Source: Rhabditoides inermis (Eukaryota; Nematoda; Chromadorea; Rhabditida; Rhabditidae). From it: DNA of 64,000 nt. The position numbers were made by a program, and so were the translations under genes. A model generated the notes under the pieces. It was not told the DNA's origin and did not search any database. It was given only the letters and a program-made list of their open reading frames with translations. Each line of letters opens with the position of its first letter. Positions within the stretch are counted from its first letter, which is position 1. Location of the stretch: NCBI GenBank assembly GCA_963966185.1, contig CAWZYM010000405.1, positions 294,501 to 358,500 of the forward strand. The letters run 5' to 3'. Below, piece after piece: positions 36,252 through 48,221 of the stretch.

Positions 36252-39200
36252 ATGACTCTGATCCTGACTGATGTTGACTCGTTGAGGATGGAGTGGGTGC
36301 TGAGCGAGGCGCAAGCGGCAGCGCTCCGCGACATGTGCGGCCCCAGCAAGAGAATCGACGACATCGCCAAGGTGGGTATGATTTTATTTATAGCTGTTGT
36401 CAGTCTCTTCGGAAGTCAAGTTCGTGGTTTGAGGATATTCGTAGTTGGAAGTAATTTAAAAGCGTTTTGCAAGGCGGGCGGCTTTCCGGGAGTTTGAATA
36501 CACTGATCGCTTATCTGCTGTGACATAAGACACATGATTAGATCAGCAAGGCGAGCAGAATGGCAGATATGAAGCTAGCCCTAGTCAGATTGTAATTGGT
36601 GTAAACAATGAGTTACATATGGGGGCTCACAAATAAAGAGTGTGCATAGATTGATCACCTCTCTATCTGTAGTCGCTGCGCGTGTCGCCCGCCGACGTCT
36701 CCTCTCTACGAAGCATCACCCCCTCGGCGCCGATCTTTGCCGTCCTCTCACAGGTACTGCTTCTTTTGGGTTACTGGATTTCGTATCTGGCATACTGTAG
36801 GCGACGATCGCCGGTGAGGTGGAGGAGGTGCACAAAGCGTCGCTCGAGTTTCGCGCCAAGACGGAGCGGCTGAAGAAGCAGTTTGTGAGTTCTTTGATTT
36901 ATTGATTTGATTCAAGTATTCAAGTAAGTAAGTATTGATTTGATTGGCTCATCGATTAATTGCAGGAGCACCAAGCGTACAAGAGCATGGTTCAGTCAGT
37001 GGACGCATCGCAGAACTACGGCGGCGTCGTCCACATGGAGAACTTTGGGCAGGTGCGGTACTTTAAAATTATCGATTAATTCTAGGCGACATGTAAATAC
37101 CCCCTCTACAGTTTCTTAATTTTTTAACACTACCTCAAACAGACGGGTTTCAAGGGCGCGTGGCATTTTGCGATCTGTTTGCATGCAGACAACACGTAAG
37201 TGATTGTGTCGCAGCGACGTAGCGTAAGAGTTGCTTACACATGTAAAGAATCTCAAGAAGGAATGCAAAAACCGTTTTCCGAATCTTTGGAAACGCGGGA
37301 ATTGTTTTTGTGTTTGTCAGATTATGAACATCAATCCACACTAGTTGTGTTTCGTACCGACCTGTAACTAATACTTTGTTACCATGCAGATTACGGTAGA
37401 AATCGAAAAGCGGATTGTAAATATTTCCGTATGCGCTATCGCCAAATTATCCGATTTACCCATTTTCACTTTACACTTTAAGTTAAGGACGTTTCTAGAA
37501 TGTATAGTATTTGAGTACGCTTATGCAGCTTATGTTAGCTTTCACGCTTTCACCATTATCATGAAATCGTAAGTTATCTTGAATTCTATGATCACGCAAA
37601 TCATATGTGTTGCTATGTAAACTATTCCAGATGATGTTTAGTGATTAAACAAAAAAGAAGAACATACCGTATGATTACCAACAATACTATCGAATATTGA
37701 ATATAATCATGGAGAAAATTATCGGTCTGCTTGATTAGTTAGCGTTCAAAAGTTGGTGATAGGACAAAAATTAATGCGATTGAGAAGTGTTGACGCATTA
37801 ATGCGACGTACTCTGCATATTGCCTCATCGAACCGCGAGAGGCCGAGAGAGAGAGAGAGAGAGAGAGGCATATTTCATATGGATAGTGCCTTCGTAGCCT
37901 GGTCGGTCGCAAAGATTCCGAAAAGGCAAGAGGCCAATCACACTTTTTTTAATCGCTAGAAATGGCATGCATTCACTTCTAAAAACGCACTATTTAAGAC
38001 TTGCTAAGATTGTTTTTTTTCTGAGCGATGTCTGTGTTCTGTGTTTATACAACACACTAAACATTTCATAATTAAATTCAAAATCGAATGGAGTGTTTGC
38101 AATAATCCAGGTCCTCAACCATCACTAGATTACATCTATCCCGCTTCTCGCAACACAACCCACATTAGCTCAACAGCTCCAGAAGCAGTCGGCTAAACAA
38201 AAAAGCTCCCGTGTTCAGGAGTTGGCGGCAGTGAACCGGCAGCTCATGTCTGTGCTCAACGTGCTCATCACGGTGGCGGGCGCCTTCTTTTTCGGCTTCT
38301 CCGGAATCACCTACGCCTATCCGCACATGAACCTCGACCTAGCCACTCGGTTTATTGTTGGTGAGTGTTTTTTTAGAATCAAGATAGAATATGATGTACA
38401 GATGTGTTGTTTTTCACGTATGTTTTTTTCTTCAACTAGAAGAAGATATCACGGTTCGCAATGATATTTCATTCGGATTGAATTCGGGAGTTGTGAAAAT
38501 GATATCAATCCTCTTTCATGCGTAGAATCCACTCTCTTGGATGTGATAATTCCCAGATTTTTGTTTGATTGTTTGTAACACTAGACTACTTTACAAAATG
38601 CAACGTACTTTATGTTGCTTTGATTTGTAAAAGATAGCTAATATAAAATTTGTGCTATATTTTGGTGTGACTAAATTTAAAACTTTATCAACGAAATGTA
38701 GTTGTAAGCGGTGCCTGAAAACACCGTTTACCTTCATGCCGTATTTGCGCCATTTGCGTGTGTTATGCAAAAGGGCGAGCTGATTTGTCTAGAGTTTAAA
38801 AGTTCATTACTACTTAGGAATGTTCTCTTTTTAGTGGACTGACTGGAAAATCATTGGAAATTACACGGGTTTTTCCTTTTTGTAATCACGGATTCGTATT
38901 TCTCTAAAATATAGAAAGTGAATATATTTGTTTTCAAAATTTAGCAAAAGCGGTCGAACCTAAAGAACCAAGCTCACAACATCGGCTTTTCTCTTTTTCA
39001 TTTAATCCTAGAATGTATTCCCAATCATATTCCAAAGTTTCCAAAATTAGTCAAGGTTTTGGAATATTATACATAATTGTCATAATGCACTACTTGATTG
39101 AAGATAAAATTTAGATTCTGATATATATATATATATATATATATCTGTAATAATGTGCCGGGGGCGCGGCTCAGTGGATAGAGCGTTCGTCTCTCAATCT

Positions 39201-39695
39201 CACGGTCGCTGGTTCGATCCCCCTCGGAGTCAACCACTCTTGCGAATTTCACCAATCCCCTGTGGTGTGGCAATCCACTCTCATGGTAGCCAGAAGGCGT
39301 CACAGCACCATCTACGGACTCAAGAACGGAATTCAAGACATCCGACGCCACCCAACCCAACTACCTCTGCTGACGTCGTCGTAATCCAAGAACCCTATCT
39401 TGTTCTCGACTAGGAGGACCCCGGATTCAACCGGCTGAACAAAAAAAAAATGTGTGGTGTATATGCCGAATCCGATTTTAAATATTTTCAGGTCTGGTGC
39501 TCGCGACGATTGTCTTCTTTGCTGATCTCTACTTCGTGATTAAAAGTGGGTTTCAGAAAAGAAGACAACAGTGGTGTATGTGGAATGCTTATAGGTATGG
39601 ATGAGTCTTCGGAAGCGACTGCTGGTACTCAGCCAGCTAAAGTCTCATCTCCACCAGTTCCCTCCAAATCCAAGCAGTCCAAGAAGGACGACTGA
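36252..39695 (+). CDS. TMEM199/Vma12-like V-ATPase assembly factor
   Basis: Seven exons give 236 residues: 36252-36371, 36673-36753, 36801-36884, 36966-37052, 38177-38360, 39492-39545, 39595-39695. The soluble N-terminal part is helical and charged (EVEEVHKASLEFRAKTERLK) and contains AYKSMVQSVD. It is followed by LAAVNRQLMSVLNVLITVAG, a first membrane segment with AFFFGFSGITYAYP, and a second one, IVGLVLATIVFFADLYFVIK; a Ser/Lys-rich tail ends SKKDD. This layout and the two-helix hairpin motif match TMEM199 (yeast Vma12p), an ER protein needed to assemble the V0 sector of the V-ATPase. Human TMEM199 is about 208 residues. The first ATG is used here; an in-frame second ATG 12 codons on (MEWVLSEAQ) may be the true start. 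The 1.1-kb intron 38361-39491 holds a SINE. Confidence 0.82.
39119..39144 (+). repeat. (TA)n microsatellite
   Basis: Pure TA run immediately upstream of the SINE in the same intron. Confidence 0.9.
39158..39450 (+). mobile_element. tRNA-derived SINE
   Basis: The head resembles a tRNA: GGCTCAGTGGATAGAGCG is box A and GGTTCGATCCC is box B, with a degraded anticodon arm. A tRNA-unrelated body of about 200 bases follows and ends in a pure A10 tail (39441-39450). AATGTG occurs both just before the head (39152-39157) and across the tail end (39449-39454), a possible short target duplication. It lies in sense orientation in the TMEM199-like intron. Confidence 0.8.
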
Positions 39696-39768
39696 TTGAA
39701 GAACGAATCTGTGATGGGTGTCATTTCACTTTGCATAATGCAATATTACGCTGTCTCATTAATTGCAT

Positions 39769-39774
39769 AATAAA
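39769..39774 (+). terminator. Likely TMEM199-like polyadenylation signal
   Basis: AATAAA 74 bases after the stop codon. Confidence 0.65.
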
Positions 39775-40010
39775 ACGTTGTGTATAGACTCTCATTTTAC
39801 TCTGAATTAAAATAACTTTGGTATTTTGTTGGACGGCTTCTGTATGGTAGTCCACTGCATGAGATAGAGGGAGGGAAATAGAGAGGGAGGGAGGGAGGGA
39901 GAGGCGATGAAGGGATTTGATTTATTCGCCCTCCCTCTATCCCTCGTCTCTCCTCCCCTCGCTTGCTTCCCCGTGTCGACTCGCAGCCCGCCCTCCTCAC
40001 TTGTCCAGAA

Positions 40011-40333
40011 ATGTCTGCCACCCAGTGGTTGTTGCTCGGCCTGCTCTCGCTCGGCCTGGCCTCTGCCTGCTTCCTCAACTCGTGCCCCTACCGGCGCTAC
40101 GGCCGCGCCGCCTCCTGCCGATCCTGCGGTACGTCTCTATTCACCTGTCTGTCCACGTTGTCCTTCACTCTTTTGCGCCCACTCTGCACACCTGCAGAGA
40201 GTGTGTGTTGTTGGATTGAGCGTGTCACCTTTGCGCTAGTTTGCACTGATAGTGTATCACAACATAGTAAATCGCCTTCGCACAATGCGTATGCTTTCAA
40301 AACGGCCTATGCGTAATGGCGAGGGTGTCTCGC

Positions 40334-40369
<36 letters not shown>

Positions 40370-41118
40370 CCGTGTTCACTTTGTGTGCTGTAAATCAGAG
40401 GCCAGCGGCTTGTTTATCGCGGTGAATATCGCGGCCAAAGCCGCTTTCGACCAACGCATTCTCGAATTGCCACGGCGAGAACCAAACTGCCGACTTTGTT
40501 CAAATATGACTATTAATCAATTAATCGATAAATCACTTCGAATGGCTCGTTCAGGCATCAACGACGAGGGTATATGCGTGGCGGAGGGTCGGTGCTGCAC
40601 ACAGACCGAGTGCCGTCCGAGCAGAGTGTGCACACCCGCCGCCGTATGCCCGCCCCGATACTGCAAGGTACCGTACCTAGTGGTTACTACTGTGGTTACT
40701 GTAGTACTTACCGTTCTCATTCTAATTGTAACCACCGTCTTCCATACTGTAGCTTTCCTATGCCTTCTATAAAAGGGAGAAAACAGTGGACACTCGAAGA
40801 AACAGCATAATTATTTGAAACGTCTATCCCTTCGTTCATAAAGAATTGAGGAAGAGGAAGATTTCGCGAGTCACGTGACCAAATTATCCGCATATTGTTT
40901 TGAGCGACTCACGTCAGTAAATTTCGTAATAACACACATCTCTTCAGGTGGATTACTCGATGGGATTCTGTGTCAGCGAGGGCTACTGCTGTGTCGGAGG
41001 TGCGTGTGAGAATCCTCGTAGATGACAAGAACCACTATCCATTTCAGAAGTGTGCCAGATCAACTTGCAATGTCACATGATCAAGCCGCAAGCGCCGGCC
41101 GACTTCAGCTGGCAGTGA
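40011..41118 (+). CDS. Small secreted Cys-rich protein
   Basis: Four exons (40011-40128, 40555-40667, 40948-40999, 41048-41118) give 117 residues. A signal peptide (MSATQWLLLGLLSLGLASA) precedes about 18 Cys. Two internal units share the pattern G-x-C-V-x-E-G-x-C-C-x(3-4)-C (GICVAEGRCCTQTEC and GFCVSEGYCCVGEVC), each on its own exon, so the gene has grown by exon or domain duplication. Spacing does not match EGF, ShK or Kunitz domains; I do not recognise the family. The ATG lies two bases behind a TTGTCCAG acceptor, which suggests trans-splicing. AATAAA at 41224-41229 is the likely polyadenylation signal. Confidence 0.78.
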
Positions 41119-41223
41119 TACCGCTCGCCACTCCCCCGTCCTAGTAGTCTCTCCATTTTCCATGCTCTCGGTCATATAACCAACCCCCAATCCCCAATCT
41201 CTCATCGCGCCCAATCCCCCTCG

Positions 41224-41229
41224 AATAAA
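41224..41229 (+). terminator. Likely polyadenylation signal of the Cys-rich gene
   Basis: AATAAA 106 bases past the stop codon; the convergent tetraspanin gene ends 350 bases further on. Confidence 0.65.
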
Positions 41230-41489
41230 GCTGGTTCGTTGTTACGCATCGTGTCTTTACTTGCACTTTTTATCATTCGTAATGCTATACATATATGTAT
41301 ATAAAATATCGAAACATATCAATCAATTACATACAACACACACAATCTCAGAGGCGGAGGGGGTAGATGATGAGTGGTGGGAGAGGAGTGAGCGCAGGTC
41401 GCGCGGCGGCTGCCCGCACCCAACGCGGGCCGCCGCGCGCCACTCCACTGGGCATGACACGCTTGACTGAGAGTCGCAACTGGTGGATC

Positions 41490-41568
41490 GAGAGAGAGAG
41501 AGAGAGAGAGAGAGGAGGAGGAGGAGGAGGAGGAGGAGGAGGAGGAGGAGGAGGAGGAGGAGGAGGGG
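41490..41568 (+). repeat. (GA)n(GGA)n tract in the tetraspanin 3' UTR
   Basis: GA repeats (41490-41514) followed by about 17 GGA units. On the tetraspanin mRNA strand this is a pure CU/CCU-rich tract starting about a dozen bases after the stop codon. Confidence 0.95.
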
Positions 41569-41579
41569 AGATGGCAGGA

Positions 41580-44500
41580 CTAGGGCTTGAGGAGGTCCGA
41601 CTGCTGCAGCACCCATTGCTTGACGCGCTCGTCGCTCGCGCCCGAACGACCGCCCGGTGCGGCGGAACTGAAACAAGCGGCACGTGAGCATACAAATGAC
41701 AAGAATATGAATTCACTATTCACGATTCCTAATATGCATCTCAAATCAAGTAGCACATTATATTTATGTAAATTACCGCAAGGTTACGGTAAAGTATTTT
41801 GAAAACGTGCAAATAACTGTCTACTCGGAGAATGCACTGTTTGTCCATACCCACTCGTTTCTCCCATTTTCTCTCTCTCTCTCTCTCGCGACTGTTTCTA
41901 ATCAAATTCAGCTTGATGATATGTCTACTACAAGCTTTTTCTCGCTCGCAATCTCTATGTATGCGGTTGCGTAAGCGTGCGAGGCGATTTGCGAGTTTCT
42001 CGCTGACGTTTCTAGGATTTTATCCTCATCCCAGCAAGCCCATGATTCTTGTTTTTTGAGGAGTACGGTATTTTTCGCGACGAAAACAATCACAGCATAC
42101 AATATACATAATATTCCGCAATTTTAAACACGATTTAACACAATGTTCAGGTACTGAATAATTATGTACTTGATAAAGCCTTCACCTTGTTCTATCCCTT
42201 GCTTTCGGCTTTCGAAAATCTTGAGTAATCGTTAAATCACACGAGCTTCATGTTCACTGTCAGATGCGAAAAAAATCCATGCTGTCAAAATCTCACTTAC
42301 TCATTCGTGAGAGTGGCTCAGCGAAATCTCGTCAGACATGTGCGCACTAGCTCACTGTTAAATAGCGCAATTCGCAAATCCGCGATAATACACTCTAGGT
42401 CATTCGCGAATACGTAGGGAGAAAAGTGCTGATGTACCTTCGGCGCTTTTCCTTGACTCGCTGCGGCGGCGGGAGGTGGGGCACAGCGGCCGCGGCGGCG
42501 GCAGAGCCGGTTGGAGGCTGCTGCGTCGACACCTAGACATACACGTACACCTCTCTTTCCCTTCCGACACACGATGCAAACCAACAACTCAACCACTTTC
42601 TCTCGCACCTTTCTCGTGGGACTGGCGGACACGGTCCTGCTCTTTTTCCTCTCTTGTCTCTCCTGGGGTGGGAGGGGCGGGGGCGGATGGGAGGGCGGCT
42701 TGGGGGGCGAGGAGTCGCCTTTAGCCGCCTCGCCGCCTTCCAGCGAGGCGAACGGGTCGCGGAAGCGGGCCCGTTCCGCGCGCTCCTTCTTCTTCCTGCA
42801 ACACACATCGCTACGTCTTTGAACATTTACAAAACGTCACGTAGATAGCACGTGCAATAGTTTCATCTATGTAATCTTTAAACGTTGAACCGCTACAGCG
42901 CTCAGAGCACCACAGTGAGGACGATGTCATTGTGTCCCTTACCGTCTCGCCTCTCGTCTCGCCTCTCGCAGCAACAAGAAGCGCTGGTGGTCAATCTGCT
43001 TGGCGAGAATGTTCGTGAGACAGACCGAGAGACACTGAAAGCCCAGCAATCAATATTAATCGATAACACGGATTGATGTTGAATTTGAATGTCAGTCGCT
43101 GAACAATCAATCAATACTCACGACAGGAATGATGAGCAGGGCGACGACGGCGCCCATGTGGACGGCGTGCGATTCGAACACACTGCGCAGCGGCGCGAGA
43201 CAGCCTCTGGAGTAAACAAACAATAACTAAACTAAACATGTAAACAAATGGACAACAACAATAACTGAACAAGTCAACAAACCTGGTGTGTATGTCGAGC
43301 TCAATGTCCTGGGCGCGCTTGGAGAGGGCGTTCTGCCAGCACTGCAGGGAGCGCATTGCAGGCAGCAGGGGATTCGACGAGCCCGCCTGCAAATCACAAC
43401 CTGGGTGAGAGACGTAACCACGCAATTCACAATCATAAAGTCTGGCCTGACTCTTACTCCTGAATAGAGTTTCGTTCGGCTGCCAAAATGACGACCGAAA
43501 AATCGACATTTCGGCAAATGATGACCGATTTCGGAATTTCCGAAAGGGCCGATCCCGAAATCCGATCTGTTCGGCAATGACCAAACCGAATTTTCGGAAA
43601 CCGTTTCGGAATCGTTCGGCGCGGCCGTTCCTTTCGGCAGGGCTTTTCGGAATTGCCGAAAAATATTAGAATAATCTCTGGAATGAGGGATTTTCGCATG
43701 ACTCGACCATGTTCTCGAGTTGATAGTGGGGAATGAGTGAGCCATCGGTCAGTTACATTTCATCAATATTATGCAAATGTGTTTTTCGGAATTTTCGAAA
43801 TGGCGTCGTTCGGTTCGGAAATTCCGAAAAGTGTTCGGTTATTTCCGAAACGGAAATTTCGAAATCGTTATTTTTCGAAAATGACCGTTTCGGAAATCGA
43901 ACGAAACTCTACTCCTGAATCAATCTCTTCATACTCATTCCATTTTCATGTTTCATATTATTTTTTCTACTATCGTCTGGAGATTGCGAAGAGTTATATG
44001 TTTCTTACTTCTGCGTTTTGCTTGTGTGGGATTTGCCGGAACGATTATTATTATGGCGAAAAGATTCGAGATTTGCGCGACAAATCCGAGATTAGTCCCG
44101 CGCGAATAGGGAGAGAGAGAAAGTGATAAGGGAAAGAGAGGGAGAGAAGATAGGATAAAATGAGGAGGGAGAGAGAGATGTTCGGATCAAATAGAGCCGC
44201 GCTGCACATGCACATCAAAATGTTCTCCATATCATGGACGATCATGGAACAGAGAGTCAGAATTCCTTCTTTCCGGCTCGACTTCTCTGGATCGACTCGC
44301 AATCACACAAGAACTTCTATGAAATAGTTAAATGCAGTAAGGGATAAAGAGCATAAGTCAGCCCAGAATGATACAAGGGCATTTGAAAATGCCGAAAACC
44401 TCTAGGGATCAGTGGTACATACGGCACTGTGCGTGTAAAGCCGAACACGAAAAAGTTTAGACATTCAGAAGACGGAGGACACAAACAAATACATTTAGAA

Positions 44501-47061
44501 GACGTACCGCCTCGCTGACGACGCTGCGTCTACAGCACGACGCCGGCACACCGCACTTCTCGGGCAAAATGTTGGACAGAGTGCAGTTGAACTGAAACAA
44601 CAAATGTTGTAAATGACATCAACTACAACAACATAAAATTCGCACCTGCGCCGACTCGTTCCAGTCACGATAGCCCTGCGCCACCGACGACACACCGCAA
44701 CACTCCAGCTAAAATCAGAATTTGCATAAATTTGCATACACGTTACCCATACAACTCTCCCTCTGTCATTTGACTCATTCTCATTTTCCGGGTTTCGTAC
44801 GCTACATCATGACTCACTGAATAGGTTTGATTAACCAGAGTGATAGCGACTAGTGAGAGGGGATTGGCGCGGATGAGCTCAAAGAGAGAGGGAGATCACG
44901 GATGTCACTCACCATTTCCCTCGACGACTTTATCCCCTACCACTTATCTGAGAGTGTGAGATGTAGGAAGAGAGAGAGGCTACATGTGCAAGAGGGACTC
45001 AAGACTCAATGACAATGACACAGATGATGACAAAAGAGTGAAACAAGGGAGTGCGTCAGAGCGCCAACGTGGGCGCACTTCTCTCGCATAATCACGCACT
45101 TCTGATGTGATCAGTCTCTTTTCAAAACAGTCCCTTCGAAACGCCTTTGATACAAGCGGTTTGGTCGTGTTTCAAAGTCAGTATCGTAGAGAGTTTCGAA
45201 GATACTGACCGCTACTTTAACATTTAACAAACATTATAGAAACGCCAACCTGTTCCTGGATCGTGTCGACAAACTCGGCGAGGTTCTTGTTGGTGTGGTA
45301 CTTCCTGACTGCGAGGAGAAGGAGAGAGTGCGCCGACAGACCCTCTGAATACAGCACTAGACCTGCAAGGCAGGGAGTGCGTGTGTGTGTGCGTGTGTGT
45401 GCGACACAGAGACTGGTACACCTATTTTGGCTCTTTGATTGTAGTACCGTTACTATCGAAACAATTCACCACTAACGTCAAACGTCGCATGCGAAATTTG
45501 TCAGTGCGTCACGATGACACAAAAATTTTTTATGGGCATGTGTAGTGGTTGTGTCATTGTGGTTTCACAACACACGAAGATTCAACGAGATTGATGTGAC
45601 ATGTCGTGTACTTGCGCAGAAACGACACAATAGTGCAGATGCATGCAATCGTACAACATGAACTCAAAAAAGGAGGAAGACAGCGTACCAGTGGTGTCCG
45701 AGTAGAATAGGATGAATAGGAGGAATGTGCCGCATACGAGCAGCAGGTAGCACAGGAAAATACACATGGCAAACTGAAAAAGAACGATGACTCTCTCTCT
45801 CTCTCGCTCTCTTCAACCTTCGCTCTCTCTCTCCAACTCTTGAAAAGAAGAAAACCATGCAGAACACACCATTTTGAGCAAAAATACGTTATCGCGAAGA
45901 GCGCCAAGCGACCCTATCATGGACACGAAACAAGTGGCTGCGCCTGCAACACAACAACGTAAACATAAACAGACAAATACACAAACTATGGGGGCTAGAT
46001 TGAATAAAGAAGAAAAAAAACAAGTAAGTAAGCACTCACCGATAATGATGAGTAGAATGCCGGGGTTGAATATGAAGTCGATCCATTCTGTGACGGCGCG
46101 CGGCTCGAGCACGCACAGGTACACCCCCAGCGCCAACACCGTCACGCCGACGAGCTGCAAACCAAGGTTGCAAACATTAGCCCATTTGGTTTGATCTGTG
46201 GCGGGCGCAGCGCGTCCCTCCCAAGCCACTCACGATTTCTCTATCCTAATACAATTTACTTCATTAATTATATAGTAGCAAATCTACTTCATTAATTAGT
46301 GTTTCAGTTTTACCATCTTTCACTTGTCACACAATCGTCACTCATTACTCATTTCGTCAGTGTCTATCCGCAACTCTTGAATACTCTATTAAACAGCGAT
46401 AAACGTATTATTATTATTGTTATTATTACACTGCAAGAGCTTTTCTCCCTGCCGACAAATCAATCAAATCAGTAATTATCCAAAATCACACATATAGCAT
46501 GAAAGGTGTGACTACGTCACACACAGTGCAAACTGTCTTCCGTTCGCACCTTTCTAGTGGCACCGACACCTTCCTGCTCTTATTCTTATTCCACTTATCC
46601 AGAGCAAGAAGAAAAGTTTTGATACAGATATCATAGAGTCAGCTCAATATTCGCCGCATTGGACATTGCTGTTGTGTTATCGTGTCTCTAATTCTCCGGG
46701 CAGATAAAGATGATTATAAGAGTGCCCCGAAATATCAGACAGTTTTTTAATAGTTACTTAATGTATTTATTTAGCCTATCAGGAAGATATTTAGCCTATC
46801 AGGAAGGGTCGAAATAGTATTGCGATGCATATAATTAGGTCTTATGTTTCACTTGAAAAAAACCTCTTCCTTTCTCATCTGTACTTTTCTCGTTTACACG
46901 ATTATTTGCGTGTTTACTTTTTGTTACACTCCTACTTTCGTCGGGGCGCCGCGTAAACCCGTCCTGTTAGCCTTGACATGACTCTGCGGCTGCGGCTCGC
47001 ACGTAACCGACAATACCGACATTAAAACCAGAGTGGCCGGGTAACCTCCGACCCCCTCCCA

Positions 47062-47104
<43 letters not shown>

Positions 47105-48221
47105 CTCGTTCGCGCCTCAATAATCGCCTGGCGCGCCTTTTGACTGACACACGCGATTCAACCCGGGGTACTGTTCGCGTGTTGTGATGCGATTCTCTGT
47201 CCCACACAACAATACGTCTTGCCTGCACCCCCGCGTGAGAATAACCAGTTGCTAGGTCGCGTCGTCTAACAGTCTGAACGACCTGATATCAGGATGGATG
47301 GGGAATATCAGGCTGTTCCAGCCACACACTCAGAAGAACGCTAATTCGTCTGATGCGACGTCGTCGCTCGTGGCGCGCGCGTACAAAAGTGGTCGTCACA
47401 AAAGCCGCCGCCACCGCGCGCTGTGCTAAACAAGACTTTCTGGATTCTCTCTCTCACTTTATCAACGCGACGTGACCGCTCTCCGAAAATAACCCGCGCG
47501 ACTAAATTAAACGAGGTGATGTAAAAGAGGGTTTAGTCAGAGCACATGAAATGTGGCGGCCACTCATCCGGGCTATTTTCGAGCAGCCGCGATCTGTTTA
47601 AAGTGATGATTGCATGACGCACATCTCCGGCAATCCGATGAGCTGATGTGCACGCGTGGGATGTGTGCGAAGAGATGAGAGACTACTTTCACACATGTAA
47701 ACGTACACTCCCACAGGCGGACGTTTTTTTCATTCAAGCGCACAGTGTGTGTGTGTCAGACAGCCGGGAACGAAATCGGTCAAAATCGGTCAAACAAACA
47801 CATACTACGCGCATTCTCAGCTGCTCACTTTGTGTGCGCGCACTAGCGGATGAAGGTCGTCTTTCTGCTATGGGAGATACCCCGGGAGTGAGAGAGAGAG
47901 AAAGAGAGAGGAGCCCTTTGTTCACGGCAAAGCGAGAGAGGTCGCCATATGGTATCACGGGGGCTAGTGGGATTCCTCAAATTATGGGACGAGAGGACAC
48001 TCAAGGAGGCGACAAGGACGTATACGATGCGTGGGGCTGATTGAGTAAACAACAACAAGGCTAGTAAACGTTACAACACTTTAAATTTACATAAAATGCC
48101 AATGTATATACAAAGTACTCACAAAGACGGCAGTGTTGAGTAGGAAGCAGAGCCACTTGAGGCAAGAGGAGATCTCCTGACGCGGCTTGGCTGCCCGCGA
48201 CGTCCCCCCACCGCCAACCAT
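41580..48221 (-). CDS. C8-type tetraspanin with long Pro/Ala-rich tail
   Basis: Thirteen exons join in phase to 427 residues: 48221-48123, 46154-46040, 45943-45870, 45773-45689, 45362-45250, 44708-44646, 44591-44508, 43386-43283, 43206-43122, 43034-42943, 42795-42609, 42532-42438, 41667-41580. Four transmembrane helices are clear (SSCLKWLCFLLNTAVFLVGV; ILLIIIGAATCFVSMIGSLG; FAMCIFLCYLLLVCGTFLLF; VVALLIIPVCLSVCLTNIL). The large loop contains LECCGV, DWNESAQFNCTLSN, EKCGVPASCC, LQCW and RGCL, eight Cys in all, which places it with the TspanC8 group (vertebrate TSPAN5/14/15/17/33; nematode tsp-12/tsp-14), known to traffic the ADAM10 protease. The C-terminal tail of about 125 residues (REARREARR, then Pro-, Ala- and Lys-rich) is far longer than usual. 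The ATG lies behind a TTTACAG acceptor. Confidence 0.9.
43465..43911. mobile_element. hAT-like MITE with 8-bp target duplication
   Basis: 447 bases bounded by inverted TAGAGTTTCGTTCG / CGAACGAAACTCTA and flanked by the perfect direct repeat CTCCTGAA (43457-43464 and 43912-43919). The interior consists of TTCGGAAATTTCCGAAA-type palindromes and has no coding capacity. An 8-bp duplication and TAGAG ends are typical of hAT superfamily elements. It lies in the tetraspanin intron 43387-44507. Confidence 0.88.
45112..45222 (-). repeat. Interspersed TTCGAAAC-rich repeat, copy 2
   Basis: Inverse copy of the segment at 28623-28740 with the same left-end AGTAGCGGT and internal ACACGACCAAAC blocks. It is diverged and lies in a tetraspanin intron. 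Confidence 0.6.
46762..46807 (+). repeat. Short tandem repeat in the first tetraspanin intron
   Basis: The unit ATTTAGCCTATCAGGAAG occurs twice in tandem. Confidence 0.85.

Noticed and set aside
37142..37196. Open segment after an AACAG acceptor with a GTAAGT donor in the TMEM199-like gene
   Set aside because: Has good splice signals, but including it puts an unrelated Trp/Cys-containing stretch between two parts that align continuously with TMEM199. At most a cassette exon.
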